In this document: piece by piece, positions 12,220 to 25,000 of the stretch | How positions within the stretch are numbered: the first letter of the stretch is position 1 | Layout: each line of letters begins with the position of its first letter | NCBI RefSeq assembly: GCF_905404315.1 | Contig: NC_066312.1 | Location: 13,317,001-13,381,000 of the forward strand | DNA: 64,000 bases | Origin: Leptidea sinapis | Taxonomy: Eukaryota; Arthropoda; Insecta; Lepidoptera; Pieridae | Direction: 5' to 3' | Program-made: the position numbers and the translations under genes | Notes under the pieces: model-generated | Database searches by the model: none | The model's input: the letters and a program-made list of their open reading frames with translations, nothing else | What the model was told of the DNA's origin: nothing

Positions 12220-12345
12220 CTTGAATATTCTTCTCACGGGCTCCTTTTTCGAATACATTATGGTAGATTCAGTAATTTTAAGGAAATATTTGAAATGACT
12301 TAGTTTAAGCCAGCTAGAAAGAATAAAGTTGATTTGACTTTAAGA
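12220..12345 (+). mobile_element. LINE 3' tail
   Basis: GAGTTTCTTGAATATTCTTC and later AATAAAGTTGATTTGACTTT match the tails at 17735-17865, 53420-53565 and 62150-62290. Confidence 0.7.
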
Positions 12346-12559
12346 ATGAATGCAGAATAAAAACGGTAGAGATAAGAGATTTACGTAGTTTATCTGGAGT
12401 AATTTGGAACGATATATGAAGAAACAATGACGTAATAGAGTGATGTGGAGTAAAAGAAGAGGTAGTGACAGTTATTGTTTACAAAATGTTGGGGAGGATT
12501 GATCGAGAAGAGATGATGGATGAAAGTAGAGAGACTGACAAGTTTATAAGAACACTATA

Positions 12560-12830
12560 AATGGACCGTAGGAGAACCAAAGTCACCGACACAACCCAGA
12601 TGGTTGCGAAGTCGAAGTGGCAGTGGGCAGGGCACATAGCCGTTGAGGCAGTAAGATTCCCGAATGGAGACCACGTACCGGAAGACGTAGTGTTGGTAGG
12701 CCCCCCACAAGATGGACAGACGATCTAGTCCAGATCGCCCGAATAGGCTGGATGAGGGCAGCGTAGGACATTTCATCAGCAGTGGACGTCATCCGGTGGA
12801 AATGAAAAAAAAGATGATGATAAAAGGGCC
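12560..12830 (+). mobile_element. RTE-like retrotransposon 3' end, copy 1
   Basis: The frame reads KSKWQWAGHIA, then degenerate GPPQDGQT, QQWTSSG. These are the closing motifs of a LINE ORF also seen at 19225-19570, 24410-24710 and 59150-59470. It ends in a GATGATGA run. Confidence 0.8.
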
Positions 12831-13049
12831 GCATCTACAATCAGATAGTGGATGTTTCAAAAAGGGGCGAGGTCACGAGTACGAGGAACAAAAGAGCAGG
12901 TATGATGCCAGTGGAAGTAGTAGGCAAGTACGTCATAGACCGCGGAAAATGGTGTTGCTTTTTTCTTCAAGCGCAGAGTATTGGCTCAACAGCTGCGGCG
13001 ATGTAGATGGTTTTGACCAACTCTGTGTTCATACCCAAGATTGACCTTT

Positions 13050-13700
13050 TTATGGAAAAGGAGAACAAACGAGCGTACGAGTCACCTGGTGTTAAGTGAT
13101 CACCGCCGCCCACATTCTATCGTATCATCCCGGCCACACGTAGTACGTGAAAGAAAGTTCCACCACACAAACAGCTCTAACACTCCCCGTGCTAAATGCG
13201 ATAGAAGACACACAATGAAGCGTCTCTACGCCACGCCGGGTGATCGAGCCGTTCAGAGCACTGGGTCCCCGACAATTCGAGCAGCTCTGCATTACACGCG
13301 GTAAAATGGTTCGGGCCTGAGGTGCGCCAGACCAGAGATTACAGCAATACTCCAATAGTCGCCGGACCTGCGCTTTGCAGCGCTCTGCGCTGTACGTGGG
13401 TAATGTGGGCCGGCGCGAAGTTCTCCCGTGCTCTTTAATGATACCCAGCTTCTTCGTAGCGAAATTGGCTTTGCATTCCAGATGACCGCGAGATTAGCTC
13501 GCTCGAGATTTCGAGACCCAGTGTTCCAATACCAGGCGAGGCTTTACTGATGTTCTCAAAGAGCGTTGACACGACAAATATTTTAGCCACCCTTGACTAT
13601 TGACCATAAATGGCAGGTTGCCTTTAGGCAAACGTCGGCGACGTGAGATTTAAAAGACAACATGTGGTCGATAATAAGACCCAGGATTTTTGTTTCAGTG
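13050..13700 (-). mobile_element. LINE reverse-transcriptase C-terminal fragment
   Basis: The minus frame contains MEYCCNLWSGAPQ, the conserved thumb motif (HMEYCSHLWSGAP) of Jockey/CR1-type elements. Upstream minus frames include REDLRAGPHYPRTAQ-like remnants with stops. An inverted LINE tail lies at 13050-13115. Confidence 0.75.
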
Positions 13701-13734
13701 ACCATCTTTATACTTTGCCGCCCATGGTGAGCTG

Positions 13735-13960
13735 AATAGATTAAATTTGTAAACACAATCTATGAACGATGCGGGTCTCGAGTTCCCTTCGAGCGCTCTT
13801 CTTCCGAGCCCACCGTTCGAGTGACGTATGGTTCGTAAATCTTGGTATGTCTTGTTCAACTCACCGGCTGTGGCTCCATCGATCAGTTGCAGGTTCGAGT
13901 CCCACATAGCAAAATTTTAATTAATCCCAGAAGTCAGGGATATCATATTAAAAATAAATT
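13735..13960 (+). mobile_element. SINE-like element, family C copy 1
   Basis: CAGGTTCGAGTCCCACATAG resembles a tRNA B box, and the end TTAATCCCAGAAGTCAGGGA is shared with 28440-28670, 23380-23410 and (inverted) 41280-41365. Confidence 0.6.
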
Positions 13961-14099
13961 GTTTAGCTGAATAGATATTAACTTGGATAGGCAGAGGCCA
14001 ATCCCTCGGGAAGACAGGATTATATGTATCTGACTCTGCATTTAAAGAAGCAGTGTGCATGACGTGGTGAATTTGGTCGTTGACGAAACCGGTGGGCAT

Positions 14100-15850
14100 T
14101 TTATTTTAGTTTTCAGACTTTCCCCGACACGTTGCTAGCTTGTTCATGGCATAATACGCAGTCTAGTCAATGTGGTTTTAGGAACTAATAATTTATTTAA
14201 CCTCTTCTTTTATGGTGAGTAAACATTGAAAAATCTATTAATAATACTAATACGACTTGAGTCACAACTAAAGCGCTCACTTATTACGTTTAGGCGTGGA
14301 TTTCACAATTTGCCAACCAACGAGATGGCAAAGACAAACAGCCTATGAAATTAAAACTACTTAAAATATTTGGCTTAATTATTCACATAAAGGCTACCAA
14401 TAAATAATCTTTCATTTAATAATACAATTATTTATATATAGTAATGGTAAATTTTAGGTATATATACATCTTGCATTCAGAAGATTCTTTAATTCATGAC
14501 GTAACATTTATTTCGTACGTCCTACTAGAATAAAAACTGTTTTTATCAAATTAATTATTTAGGGACATTACAAATACAGAAATTAATAGAAAAAAAATAA
14601 GAACAGAGGGCCTATCATCAACTTTTAATAAGCGATGCGATTCCGATACAGTTCAGTTTAGGTACCAAAAATGAATCACTAAAATTCGTACCATGAAGTG
14701 CCTTTTACTGAATGGCGTTTGGATCGCTTATAAAGAATGAACGAAATAAATTTGTCTGTGGTCCGCGGTGTGAGAAAGAGATGACGCTCTACAGTCGTTG
14801 CATAAGTTTGTCTCTTTTACTCGATAAATATGCGTTGCGTTTCGAAACCTAAAATGATATGATTTTAGCGGTTTTTTGAGTAGAAAATATTAAAAATACA
14901 TTTTATAATTGCGCTTTACAGCGTCAAATTATGAACCATTAAGCCCCTTTTTGTACTTATTAAATAATAGTAATATAAATAAATATAGTTCTTTGAATTA
15001 CAAATTAAATGTTTGCTTATGTGTTTTCGTAAAAATAACGAGTTATGAACGCATCTCCATTGATGTTTGATTTGACAGGACCACAGAGTACATTTTTTTT
15101 TAATCGTTCTTGCGAATAGCCCGGGCCCTCACTGTCTTTAGTATTTTCAGTTTTGGTATTTATTTTCAGTATATCGTTTTACAAAAAAGTCTAATAAAGT
15201 ATTCTTATCTCATCTTTCATCAATAAAATTTTCCATTTCTGTATGTTCTCACTATTTTTTAAAAGTTATTAACAACACGATTCACTTTTCGTCGAAGGAA
15301 GTAGCAACTTTTGTCGAATCGCCCACTTTGACACATAAAGCTATCCAGTTTAGGTTGAAATATTACCTCACTAACTAAACCAGTTTGCGATTCAATTGAT
15401 ATCATTGCGATTTAATCAGTTGTATTGACATCAACCTAAATTCACGTCGTTATACGAAATAGCAAAGCAGTTCATTTTAAGTTGTCAATTGAATCGCAAT
15501 AAGAGTTCATGGTAGGCCCGCAGGACTGAGAAAAAGAATCATTTAAGTAATGTTTGAAATATAATAAAACAAAAAGCATAATAAATCTACAAAAGTAACT
15601 AACGTACAGGTATCACATTCACGGTATCTCATAATTTGCAAATTTAAATTATCTTAGTATAAATTATGTTCGCGAAGCAGAGAAATTTCCATTATTTTTT
15701 AACTCGTTCATCCGACGTCACCATCCATGTTAAAAACACGGACACATAATTATACACGTTCAAAAGTGATAAATAAGAGGTCATTGACCGAAATTCTCTC
15801 CGTCGCAACACTGTGGTACAATATACTTCATAGGTAGTTGTTATCACTCT
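14100..15850. other. Downstream flank of MBTPS1
   Basis: The 3' UTR must start at 15853 and run left. I found no AATAAA near the stop; the nearest candidates (ATTAAA near 15412, AATAAA near 15157, minus strand) are 440 to 700 bp away. No other gene was recognised. Confidence 0.45.
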
Positions 15851-15853
15851 TAA

Positions 15854-16077
15854 TCAAGTTGCCAGCGATATAATCTTCCGCCGTTTAATTTTCCTACCGT
15901 ACCGTTTCCAGAACATGACAATACAATAAAGAATGGCCGAGATCGAGACGAACATCAGTAGACGATTGTTGAACGTGTTTGTTTCCTTGTTAAAATCCAA
16001 ATGTGATTTCGAAGGGGCGACACCAGCACCTCGCCAGGCTCTCGGGGCTGCCTCAGTCCCCTCGGTTTCCGGTGCAC
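15854..16077 (-). CDS. MBTPS1: MBTPS1 exon 20 (membrane anchor, basic tail, stop)
   Basis: Two bases, 73 codons and a TGA stop at 15854-15856. A polar linker leads to one hydrophobic segment (LLMFVSISAILYCIVMFW), then a tail rich in Lys and Arg (KRYGRKIKRRK). This layout, a single C-terminal anchor and a short basic cytosolic tail, is that of S1P. The phase fits exon 19. Confidence 0.92.
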
Positions 16078-19000
16078 CTAATTATCACATAAATCTATAA
16101 CCCCCTTATTCATAATAGTCTGCTAACTCTCACTCTGTCTTCTTCCATCGACCTAAGTCAGAATGAGAAAAAACACTCCTTAGCGGCTGTTTTAAATTAG
16201 CGGACCATTATGAATAAGGGGGTTACACTGGAATTACACTGTGTATATCAATTACAATATTATATATAATAAATACACTAGAAGAGCTATCTAGCATTGC
16301 TAGTAAAAAAAAAATCTAAAATTTAAAGTAAATAATTGAAATCAAACAAATTATATATTTAGAAAACAAAATTTTAAACACCCTTATGAGTTCGCAAGAC
16401 GGCACGAAGTAGGCGTCAGTGCCTACATTAGCGTGGGGCTACTAGATTTCTTTCTTACAGGTTGTTACCGAAATGATTTTATAGAAAATTGATTTTTAGG
16501 TGAATAATTCACCTAGTGGACACGTATTTTATTTTTGAACATTTGTTCATGATTACAGTCAAATGTTTCCCGTGTGTTTATTTAATGTCGTCATTGTAGC
16601 GTCATGCTGTATATATTGCCCTGTGGTTTCCCGGGGCATAAAAAGAATAGAATAGAGAAGAAGAATAGGGAAGTCCTAGGCCCAAGGGTGTAAGAGGTGA
16701 TTTAATGCTTTTACCAGTGCAAGAATTCATTGCACAGGATGCTGGCAAGATTATGGGTAACACAACGGCGCCTTTGTCTGTCGTGAAGCAGTAATGTAAA
16801 GCGCGTACACCTTAAAAACCGGCAACGTCATGTGATTCCTCTAGTGTTGCAAGAGAATGTGGGCGGCGGTGATAACTTAACACCAGGTGACCCGTACGCC
16901 GGTTTGTCCTCCATTTCCATAAAAAAAAGTGTAAGCATTATTGTGTTTCGGTCTAAAGGGCGCCGTACGTAGCTAGTGAAATTACTGGGCACATAACACT
17001 TAACATCTTATGTCTCAAGATGACGAGCGCAACTATTGTGTCGCTCAGTTTTTGAAGAATCCTGAGCGGCGCTGCATTGTAATGGGCAAGGCGTATCAAT
17101 TACCATCGGCTGAAGGTCCTGCTCGTCTCATCCCTTATTATCGTAAAAAAGTACTATTTATTGTGTTTATCTACCTTGTGACATTAAGAAAATGAAATAA
17201 CTCGTAATATATTTTTAACTTAAAACAATCATAGGTGTTATTTACTATATCAACTCGATTAACCGATTTTTTAACGCAAGTTGTAACCTACTTGCGAATT
17301 ATGACCGTCAATAAAACGGTCGATCGATTCATGAGATTGTAAAATGACGTAGAAGGTTGTACATTCATAAGCGTGGTACCTCTACCGCCCACTGATAAAA
17401 CTTGAGACGGACGACAATATCACGGCCCTGTTAGATGCGGGCAACACTGTTGCATCGCGACATAAAATTATTGTTACATAACACTCGCCGCTAAAAGGTC
17501 ACATAGTTATTGTAACAGTGCACAGATATGAATCAATTTATTATGTGCCATGACCAAAGTCAGCAGTAAGTTCGTCTCGTCACTTATTGCCATAAAAATA
17601 ATTACGGTATTTTTAGTTTAAAGTTTCTTATAATAATAATACTATTTTGTTACATCACTTTACATAATATTATAACTGAAATGATTTATTAAAAGGTGAA
17701 GCTATAAATATGGATTTAAGAGAGAGAGAGCTTTTTGCCTCTTCTTCTCATTAAAACTCAACCCTTTCCGAAGTGGTGGTAGATGTAGCAAGAAAAGAGA
17801 ACTATGCACATTTATATGTGTCATTTCTTTTACCTACCTGAATAAAGTGATTTTGATTTGATTTATTCACTAACCTATACTCCTGGGGTCAGTGGGCTGG
17901 TGCCGTGGTGCTAGGGTTCTGGCTGCCGGAGGGGCGTGTATTGGGTCCGCCCTGAGCCCCGGAGATGTCACGCACTCCGGCAACGCTCGGGGTCCGCTAC
18001 CGTCGGCGGAAAGAACGCGCGAATACACGTGAAGACGACCGCCTTCCGACCGCTGAGGTAACTCTATATATGGAACAGTGATGAGATAAAATTAAGGCGA
18101 ATTTCTTATAAACAAATTGACGCTTAGTTAGAAAAAAAAAATATAAAAAAAAGTGTGCAATAAAACAAAAATCCTTAAAAGAATATTCCTCGTGCTATTC
18201 TAGAAAAAAAATATTATAATTAAAAAGGTATTCAATTCAACCCATTAAAATATTATTTAAACACATAATTTAGTTAAATAACGTGTTATTAAATATCATT
18301 ACATTATATTACACAACTGGAGAGAAAACTTGTATAAAAGTTGAAATTATATATTGAAATTTATTTAATCTTTCATTTCAGGTACAGAATAAAAATATGA
18401 GGTGTCGATTAGCGTGACGGCCACGATCACTAATATTAGTACATATTTTATTTAATGTTTGTAAAAGTCTATATTCTATGGCCTAAGAAAGTTTTATATT
18501 TAGGTTAGGTATGGTAGGTTCATAGAAATATTAGGTAATATGTAATACATATTATCATATAACAGCATAATATTTCCATTTTTAAATCATTAGACTAAAC
18601 ATTTTAATGTCAAATTAAGAAAATCTTTTTTTTTAATAATTTGCCAAGCTGATGATAGTTATATTATGTAATTTTCACACTTCCCGCGTTGGCTGTATGC
18701 AACTACCTTTGCCAATCTTTGAAGTAAAAATAAAACCTCTGACCAGATAATTATGATCAAAATACATTTCCCGTCCTTTTAATCGGCAACTTGAAATTTG
18801 TGGTTTTGTTTCTTTAATTATGTTTCATTCAAAAATTACCTAGTTGTAAAAAAAAAATGTATGCGAAGAGGTTAAAAACTCTCGTGTCGTCATTCAAGGC
18901 TTGCACCCACACCGGTTGCGTTTTTTCACTCTTCTTAAACAACTATTGTCTTAAATACTATATTGTATTGATGCTATATTGTATCGTAGATGCTGTGTTT

Positions 19001-22000
19001 GTTATATATGCAGAAGGAAAAGATTTAAGACGGCGCAAACGGGGCAGTAGTCTGATTGATTGAGAATTCAAAGACAGGCGCTCTTAGACATCCGCAATAC
19101 AAAAGGTCACGCCTTTGAATATTGAATATATTGTAAGTATTCAACCAGTGTTTGTTGTCAGTGATGGCTAACGATACGCAGATGAAGTCGCTAAGTATAG
19201 GCCTGATGTAAAAGGTCATGGTCGCTCAGAGAGGAATGGAGAGGGCTTGCTTGGAAATTCTATGCGAGATCGAATCAGAAATGAGGAGATCCGTAGGGGA
19301 ACTAAGGTCACCGAAATAGCCCAGATGGTTGCGATAGTGAAGTGGCAGTGGGTAGGGTACTTAGTGTAAAGTCCTCGAATGGCGACCACGTACCGGAAGA
19401 CGCAGTGTTGGTAGGCCCCCACAAGATGTACGGATGATCTGGTCAAGATTGCCGGAATACGTTAGATGAGGGTAGTGAAAGACCGATCTTCGTGAAGATC
19501 TTTGAGGGGTGCTTTTGTCCAGCAGTGGACGTCTTCCGGCTGATATGATATGATTATGATTCTCCCCAGTGTACTGCAAGCAGCAGTGCCACAGTTTACA
19601 TTACTGCTTCACGGCAGAAATAGGCGCCGTTGTTGTACCCATAGTCTAGCCGGCATCCTGTGCAAAGGAGCCTCCCACTGGTATTAATGATCTAAGGACA
19701 GAACCATACCTGATGGTATAATATGTACGTCGCGATGTTGCTTCGAGGCCGCCGCTTCCTTCAACGACGACGGCAAATGTCCGACCAGCGCGTACTGTAA
19801 CGCGGCCAATAACAGCCAATGGCAGGGCTTCGCTGTTCCGCTCTCCAAACATGACGAGTCACCGTAAACTACTAATCGGCCCCCCTAGAAATAACAAGGA
19901 TATCAATGAAACAACCCCAACTTACTACTTATTACTCCACAATCGAATAATGACCAAATTGTACACGAAATATATTTATATTATTGAAGTACTATAAAGA
20001 ACTAGATTCCCAATCGCCTATTAAAAGGTCGTCAAAAAATGTCCGAGCGAACTTATACAGATAACATTAAAACATTCATTCAAATTAACACTTTATTTCG
20101 TGGAACGAAAACTCTGCCTAATTCAACCATACATTATTTTATTATGTCTCAAAGGGCCTAAGCATTTTCGTAGAAAGCTCCCAGGTGACTTTTTTATCGG
20201 ACATCTCCAACAAATATCGTTAATCTATACAAAAACTTGACAAATTATATACTAAACACGCTATCCGTTGGTAAATAACAGCATGAAAATCGGTGCAGTA
20301 ACTTTTTTAATTTATCGCGAACAGACGCGGTGGAGGACATTGTTTTATAATATGTTGTGATACATCAGAGCAAGCAAGCTCCCGCGATATATCCCTTTTC
20401 TTGTATAATCACCATATTATTATACCATGATAGTAACATTTTTGTTTGTGAATCAATTGAGTGGATGGTTCATCAAAGCAAAGAATAAACCAAGGGGCTA
20501 ATACTTGTAATGTTTTATTGAAGTGAAACTTCTTTAGAATAGTTGTGATTTGAAACTCGATGAAACGAAAAAGCGAGACGATAGAGACACACACAGGTAA
20601 ATGTTTAGGATTCAGCCGGCGAGAGAATGAGAGAGGAAGCATTATACAGTGTTTGGTACCAGGCGATCATAGTTGAAGAAGAGATTGTCTTATGTGTGAC
20701 GCGAGTATACCTTAATATATTCTGACGTCATGCACACGAAGTATTACTACATAGACACCCGGAGAACACATATGGTAGCGGTGATAGTAATGTCTTTCAT
20801 AGCGGTTGAAATCATGTATCACCCTAGCAACATGTATCAGGAATTCATATGCTGTTTAGAGGTTCATGCACAATGCACATCTTAAAATTTTTATACAAGT
20901 GCTGACCCGGCAAACGTTGCTTTAATAATAATATTCTTTTATTTCAGGCCAATTACTTCCCATACATAACATTTATTCCTTATTCTTATTAAAAATAAAC
21001 TTAAAAAAAAACTAGGTATTTTTTAAGTGATGGTTTCACTATTTAGGGGGGTGGTGTCCAAAATATAAAAATTCATAATATTCATTACAAGTCCAATTTA
21101 TTTTTTGTTATTCACCATGTGAACAGATATCCATCATTTATGTACTCGTATAGGGCTCCTGATATCGTCATATATAGCCGAGAGGATTTTATTATTTGAG
21201 CTGCGCAATCGACGTCAAAGCGATTATTGTTTTTATTACAGCGAAGAAGTCAGGCCTGATGCGCTGCAGCATCTCGGAACATTCATAAGATCCCTGTATG
21301 TATCAGTTGTCATAATATTAAGCACCCGCACCCGCTCATTGTATGAATACCTATGTAATGAAAATATGTCATTGACTAAATTATTTGTATTGCGAACTTA
21401 ATAATTTGCGGTACCTAATGTTTTTTATTAAAATACGTTAGTGGGTTACATTTTAATGTAAATTTTGCATCGGATACAGCGATTACGTTGGTTGAGTTTT
21501 TAGACGCCAAATTTAACTTCGCACTGTATCATCAAAAAGATGAAACAGTTATTGACGCAGTATTCTAAAGATATTTTGACCATATTAAAAGACCAAAGTA
21601 TTTATTTCATACTACAGTTACCATTAGCCTCTTGTATCATTTATCGAAAATGAAAGGTCCGAGTCTGAATAAATCTATGTAATATTTACGATAAAATGGA
21701 AAATAATTATCAAACAGTGTATCACTATGATAATTACTAAGACCCACAATTATCCTCTTCCCGAAATTTTACATTCGTCTCATTATCTTGAAGCCAAAAT
21801 ATTTCAAGGTGTCACGATGACTTTTTTGAGCAAGACATTCATTTTATAAAAGTGAAATAATTTCTAGGAAATTCAAATATTCGAATAGCGTCGCCATCAG
21901 TCGAACGAATTTCAATTATCTCCATATGTTTGTTGTCATGGACTATGACGTCATTGTTCGCACTCACCAAGCGCACTCAAATAGCCGATTTTAAAGAGCC

Positions 22001-25000
22001 CGCATCAGTTGCCTATTTTAAACAATTTTTTAAATACTCTGTCCTACTTGTTCAGCGTTTTTGATTTTTTACAATTATACAGCGACGTATATATTCTCTG
22101 TGTTTCCGGGACAATACGACATGGATACCTTCAAAAACTCCGTATGGTTTTTTGTCCTCTCTTCTGTAAAATAATCTCACCTTAGGGTGTTCCAAGGTAT
22201 CGTTTGTATAGTCTCTAGCTTCTCCGTCTGTTTGCAAGAGACCCAGAATCGGCACATCCACTATTTCGACACTCCCAGAGCCGGCGCCACTACTTGGCTT
22301 TTCTCCTGACATTATCTAGAAAACATTATTAAATATTCAATAGCAAAAAACATGGACACTTTTATACCCTCGATATATTTCTGATGATATAACTACCTAG
22401 GGGGCGCACTTTATTTTATGTTAACGCTTCGTGCTTGTAAAGTCTGCTCGCCTCAACTATTGGTGGGCGATGAGGCAGACCAACATTTAATATGATATTT
22501 TTAATTTTAGTTTTTTAAGGGCTCCCCAAAACCACAAAATCGTTTAAGCCACTGGAGTACAATCTCAAAACAAATAGATATATTAAATAGTTCATCAGAC
22601 ATGTAATACAAAATAACGATAATAATGCCTCTACCTTATTTAAGGTCATATGAGAGAATCATTTTAAAGTCCAGTTTAAATTAGCTTACGAAACCGGGAG
22701 TCACCAACTAAACTTGATAATACTTCAAAACTTCCCACATGCTTAGGACAGTATAAGGTGCAGGTCCAGTCAAATATATGAACTTTTCCTCTTATCTCTG
22801 TTCTGGCGCACAGCAGCATCAGCTCCATCCATTTGACCGGGAGCAACACGGGGTTGCTCGAATTCGATCGTGCTCAGTGGACGACTCGATCCAAAGATAT
22901 TAACTATCCCATAAATATAACTAAAACTAGGACGCATGCAACGAGCAAAAGGCCGGCATCGCATATCTTGACGCCCGGTGTTGCGGTTGTCCATGGGCCT
23001 GTCGTCAGTAGTCATGTAGCGCCTATTTCTAGTGTGAAGCAGTAATGTGTAAACATTACTGTGTTTCGGTGTGAAGGGCGCCGCAGCTAGTGAAATTACT
23101 GGGCAACTTTACATCTTATTTCTCAAGATGACGAGCGCAATTGTAGTGCCGCTCAGAGTTTTTGGGTTTTTCAAGAGTCCTGAGCGGCACTGCATTGTAA
23201 TGCGCAGGGCGTATCAATTACGCTGAACGTCCTGCTCGTATCGTCCCTTATTTTCATAAAACAAGTAGTCATACTTCCCATCATGACTGTCATGATTTAT
23301 TGTTGGAATTTACTAAAAAAAAACAATAATTTTTCAGCGCTCCGCTAATATTTGTAACATTTGTACGCATTAAATTTGTACAATCAATCCCAGAAGTGAG
23401 GGAGTTCGCCGAAAATAACCAAAAAAAAAACTAGTTGTATAATATAAGAGATATAAATTTACTAAGTAATGTATGTAATAATGAAAACTAACTTGATGTC
23501 CCTGATCTTGTAGTTTAGCAGTCACTAGAACGCCGTGTTCTGGGAAGCTGTGTATGTGAGTGCCGCTCGCGTAGTACATCGAATGCCCGCCTAATTTGAA
23601 CGTGCCTTCAAATACGCGGTCACCCAACGCCACCTATAAACGTATTACAAAACCCTGTCATTTTTAGATTTCAATACAATACCATAGACAATCATTTTTA
23701 AACCAATCACAAGGTAAATTATTTTATTAAGGGTAATTTTTGGCCATTGCCTAAATGAAGTACGATATTGATAGGGGTTATTATAATTTTTGAGATTTCG
23801 AATGTCATATTTATCGACAACAGAGGTGCCCAACGGTCTCACCTGTATATAATTATAATTAAAATAAATTCTTTGATAGGTTTTTGCATAGTACCAAGGT
23901 TATTCAAGTATTTTTTCAATATCAATGTATTATATCATAATTAATAATACTTCTCGTTTGTTTTTCAAATAGTTATTGATGTCACTATACTGATGACGTT
24001 CTTTCGATATCAGTTTAAAGTTATTTGAAATCTGTAATAGTTACAGAATAATCGATCGGTCACACTTTTATACCCTGCATAAATACTATTGAGACAAACT
24101 TTTCTCGTAGCCTTTTAACAAACAAACGAAATATCCTCTCAGTCCTACAATATTCGTTTAGAAATTAGATAAACCGATTTTATTTCAACTATACATAGCG
24201 TTGTTGTATTTATATTAATATTTTACCTGAAACATGCTTAGCAGGTCATTCAACGCAGGCACGTTGGCACCTCCTGTCTCGGGTATCCACCTATAGACAA
24301 TATGTAATGGTTCAATTTGGTATATTTTGTACATTCAGATGGTTAGGATGATCTGATGATTGTGATGACTGTTTATTGGTAATCAGATAAAGTTATGATG
24401 TGATGACTTAAGGTAAGTAGATGTGGTCGCGAAGCGGGCAATGTAGAGGGCTATGTTCGGAGTTTCCCTGCGAGATCGTTCGACGGACAGATGTCCGATA
24501 ACTAAGTAAAGTTATCGAATGGCGACCACCTACCGGAATTGTTGGTAGGGCCCCCGCAAGATGGGCCGATGATCTGGTAAAGATCGTCGGAGTATATTGG
24601 ATGAAGGCAGCGCAGGACCAATGGTCGTGGAGATCTTTGGGTGAGGCCTTTGTCCAGCAGTGGACGTCTTCCGGCTGATGATGATGATGATGATGATGAT
24701 GAGATAATGTTACGGGACAAGCAAGAGTACACCTGATAGCCACACTTTTTTGCAACTCCGAACTTAGAACTTTACAAGAAATTTCTTGCCTCGTACAGCT
24801 AATTTTTGGAATCAATTATAACCTACTTACCTTCAAGAAAAGAGCATACTCCCACCTAAAAGGCCGGTAACGCATCTCTGGACACCTGGTGTTGCTGATA
24901 TCCATGGACGGTTGCATCACTACTCGCCATCACGTTAGCTTCTTTCCTCTTTTCCCCCCTCTTATATAAAAAAAAATCTCATACCATTGCCTTGTATTTT

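Noticed and set aside
12712..13304. Two overlapping plus ORFs of 110 and 87 codons as genes
   Set aside because: They cross retrotransposon remnants read in the wrong frame or strand.
17010..17195. A 61-codon plus ORF as a gene
   Set aside because: It lies wholly within a copy of dispersed repeat family A.
22052..22180. Extension of MBTPS1 exon 17 to the stop at 22052
   Set aside because: It reads into an inverted LINE scrap; a strong AAG/GTGAGA donor ends the exon and exons 18-20 supply the true C-terminus.
24678..24704. Histidine-rich (HHHHHHHH) protein on the minus strand
   Set aside because: The His run is the reverse reading of the (ATG)n tail of a retrotransposon.
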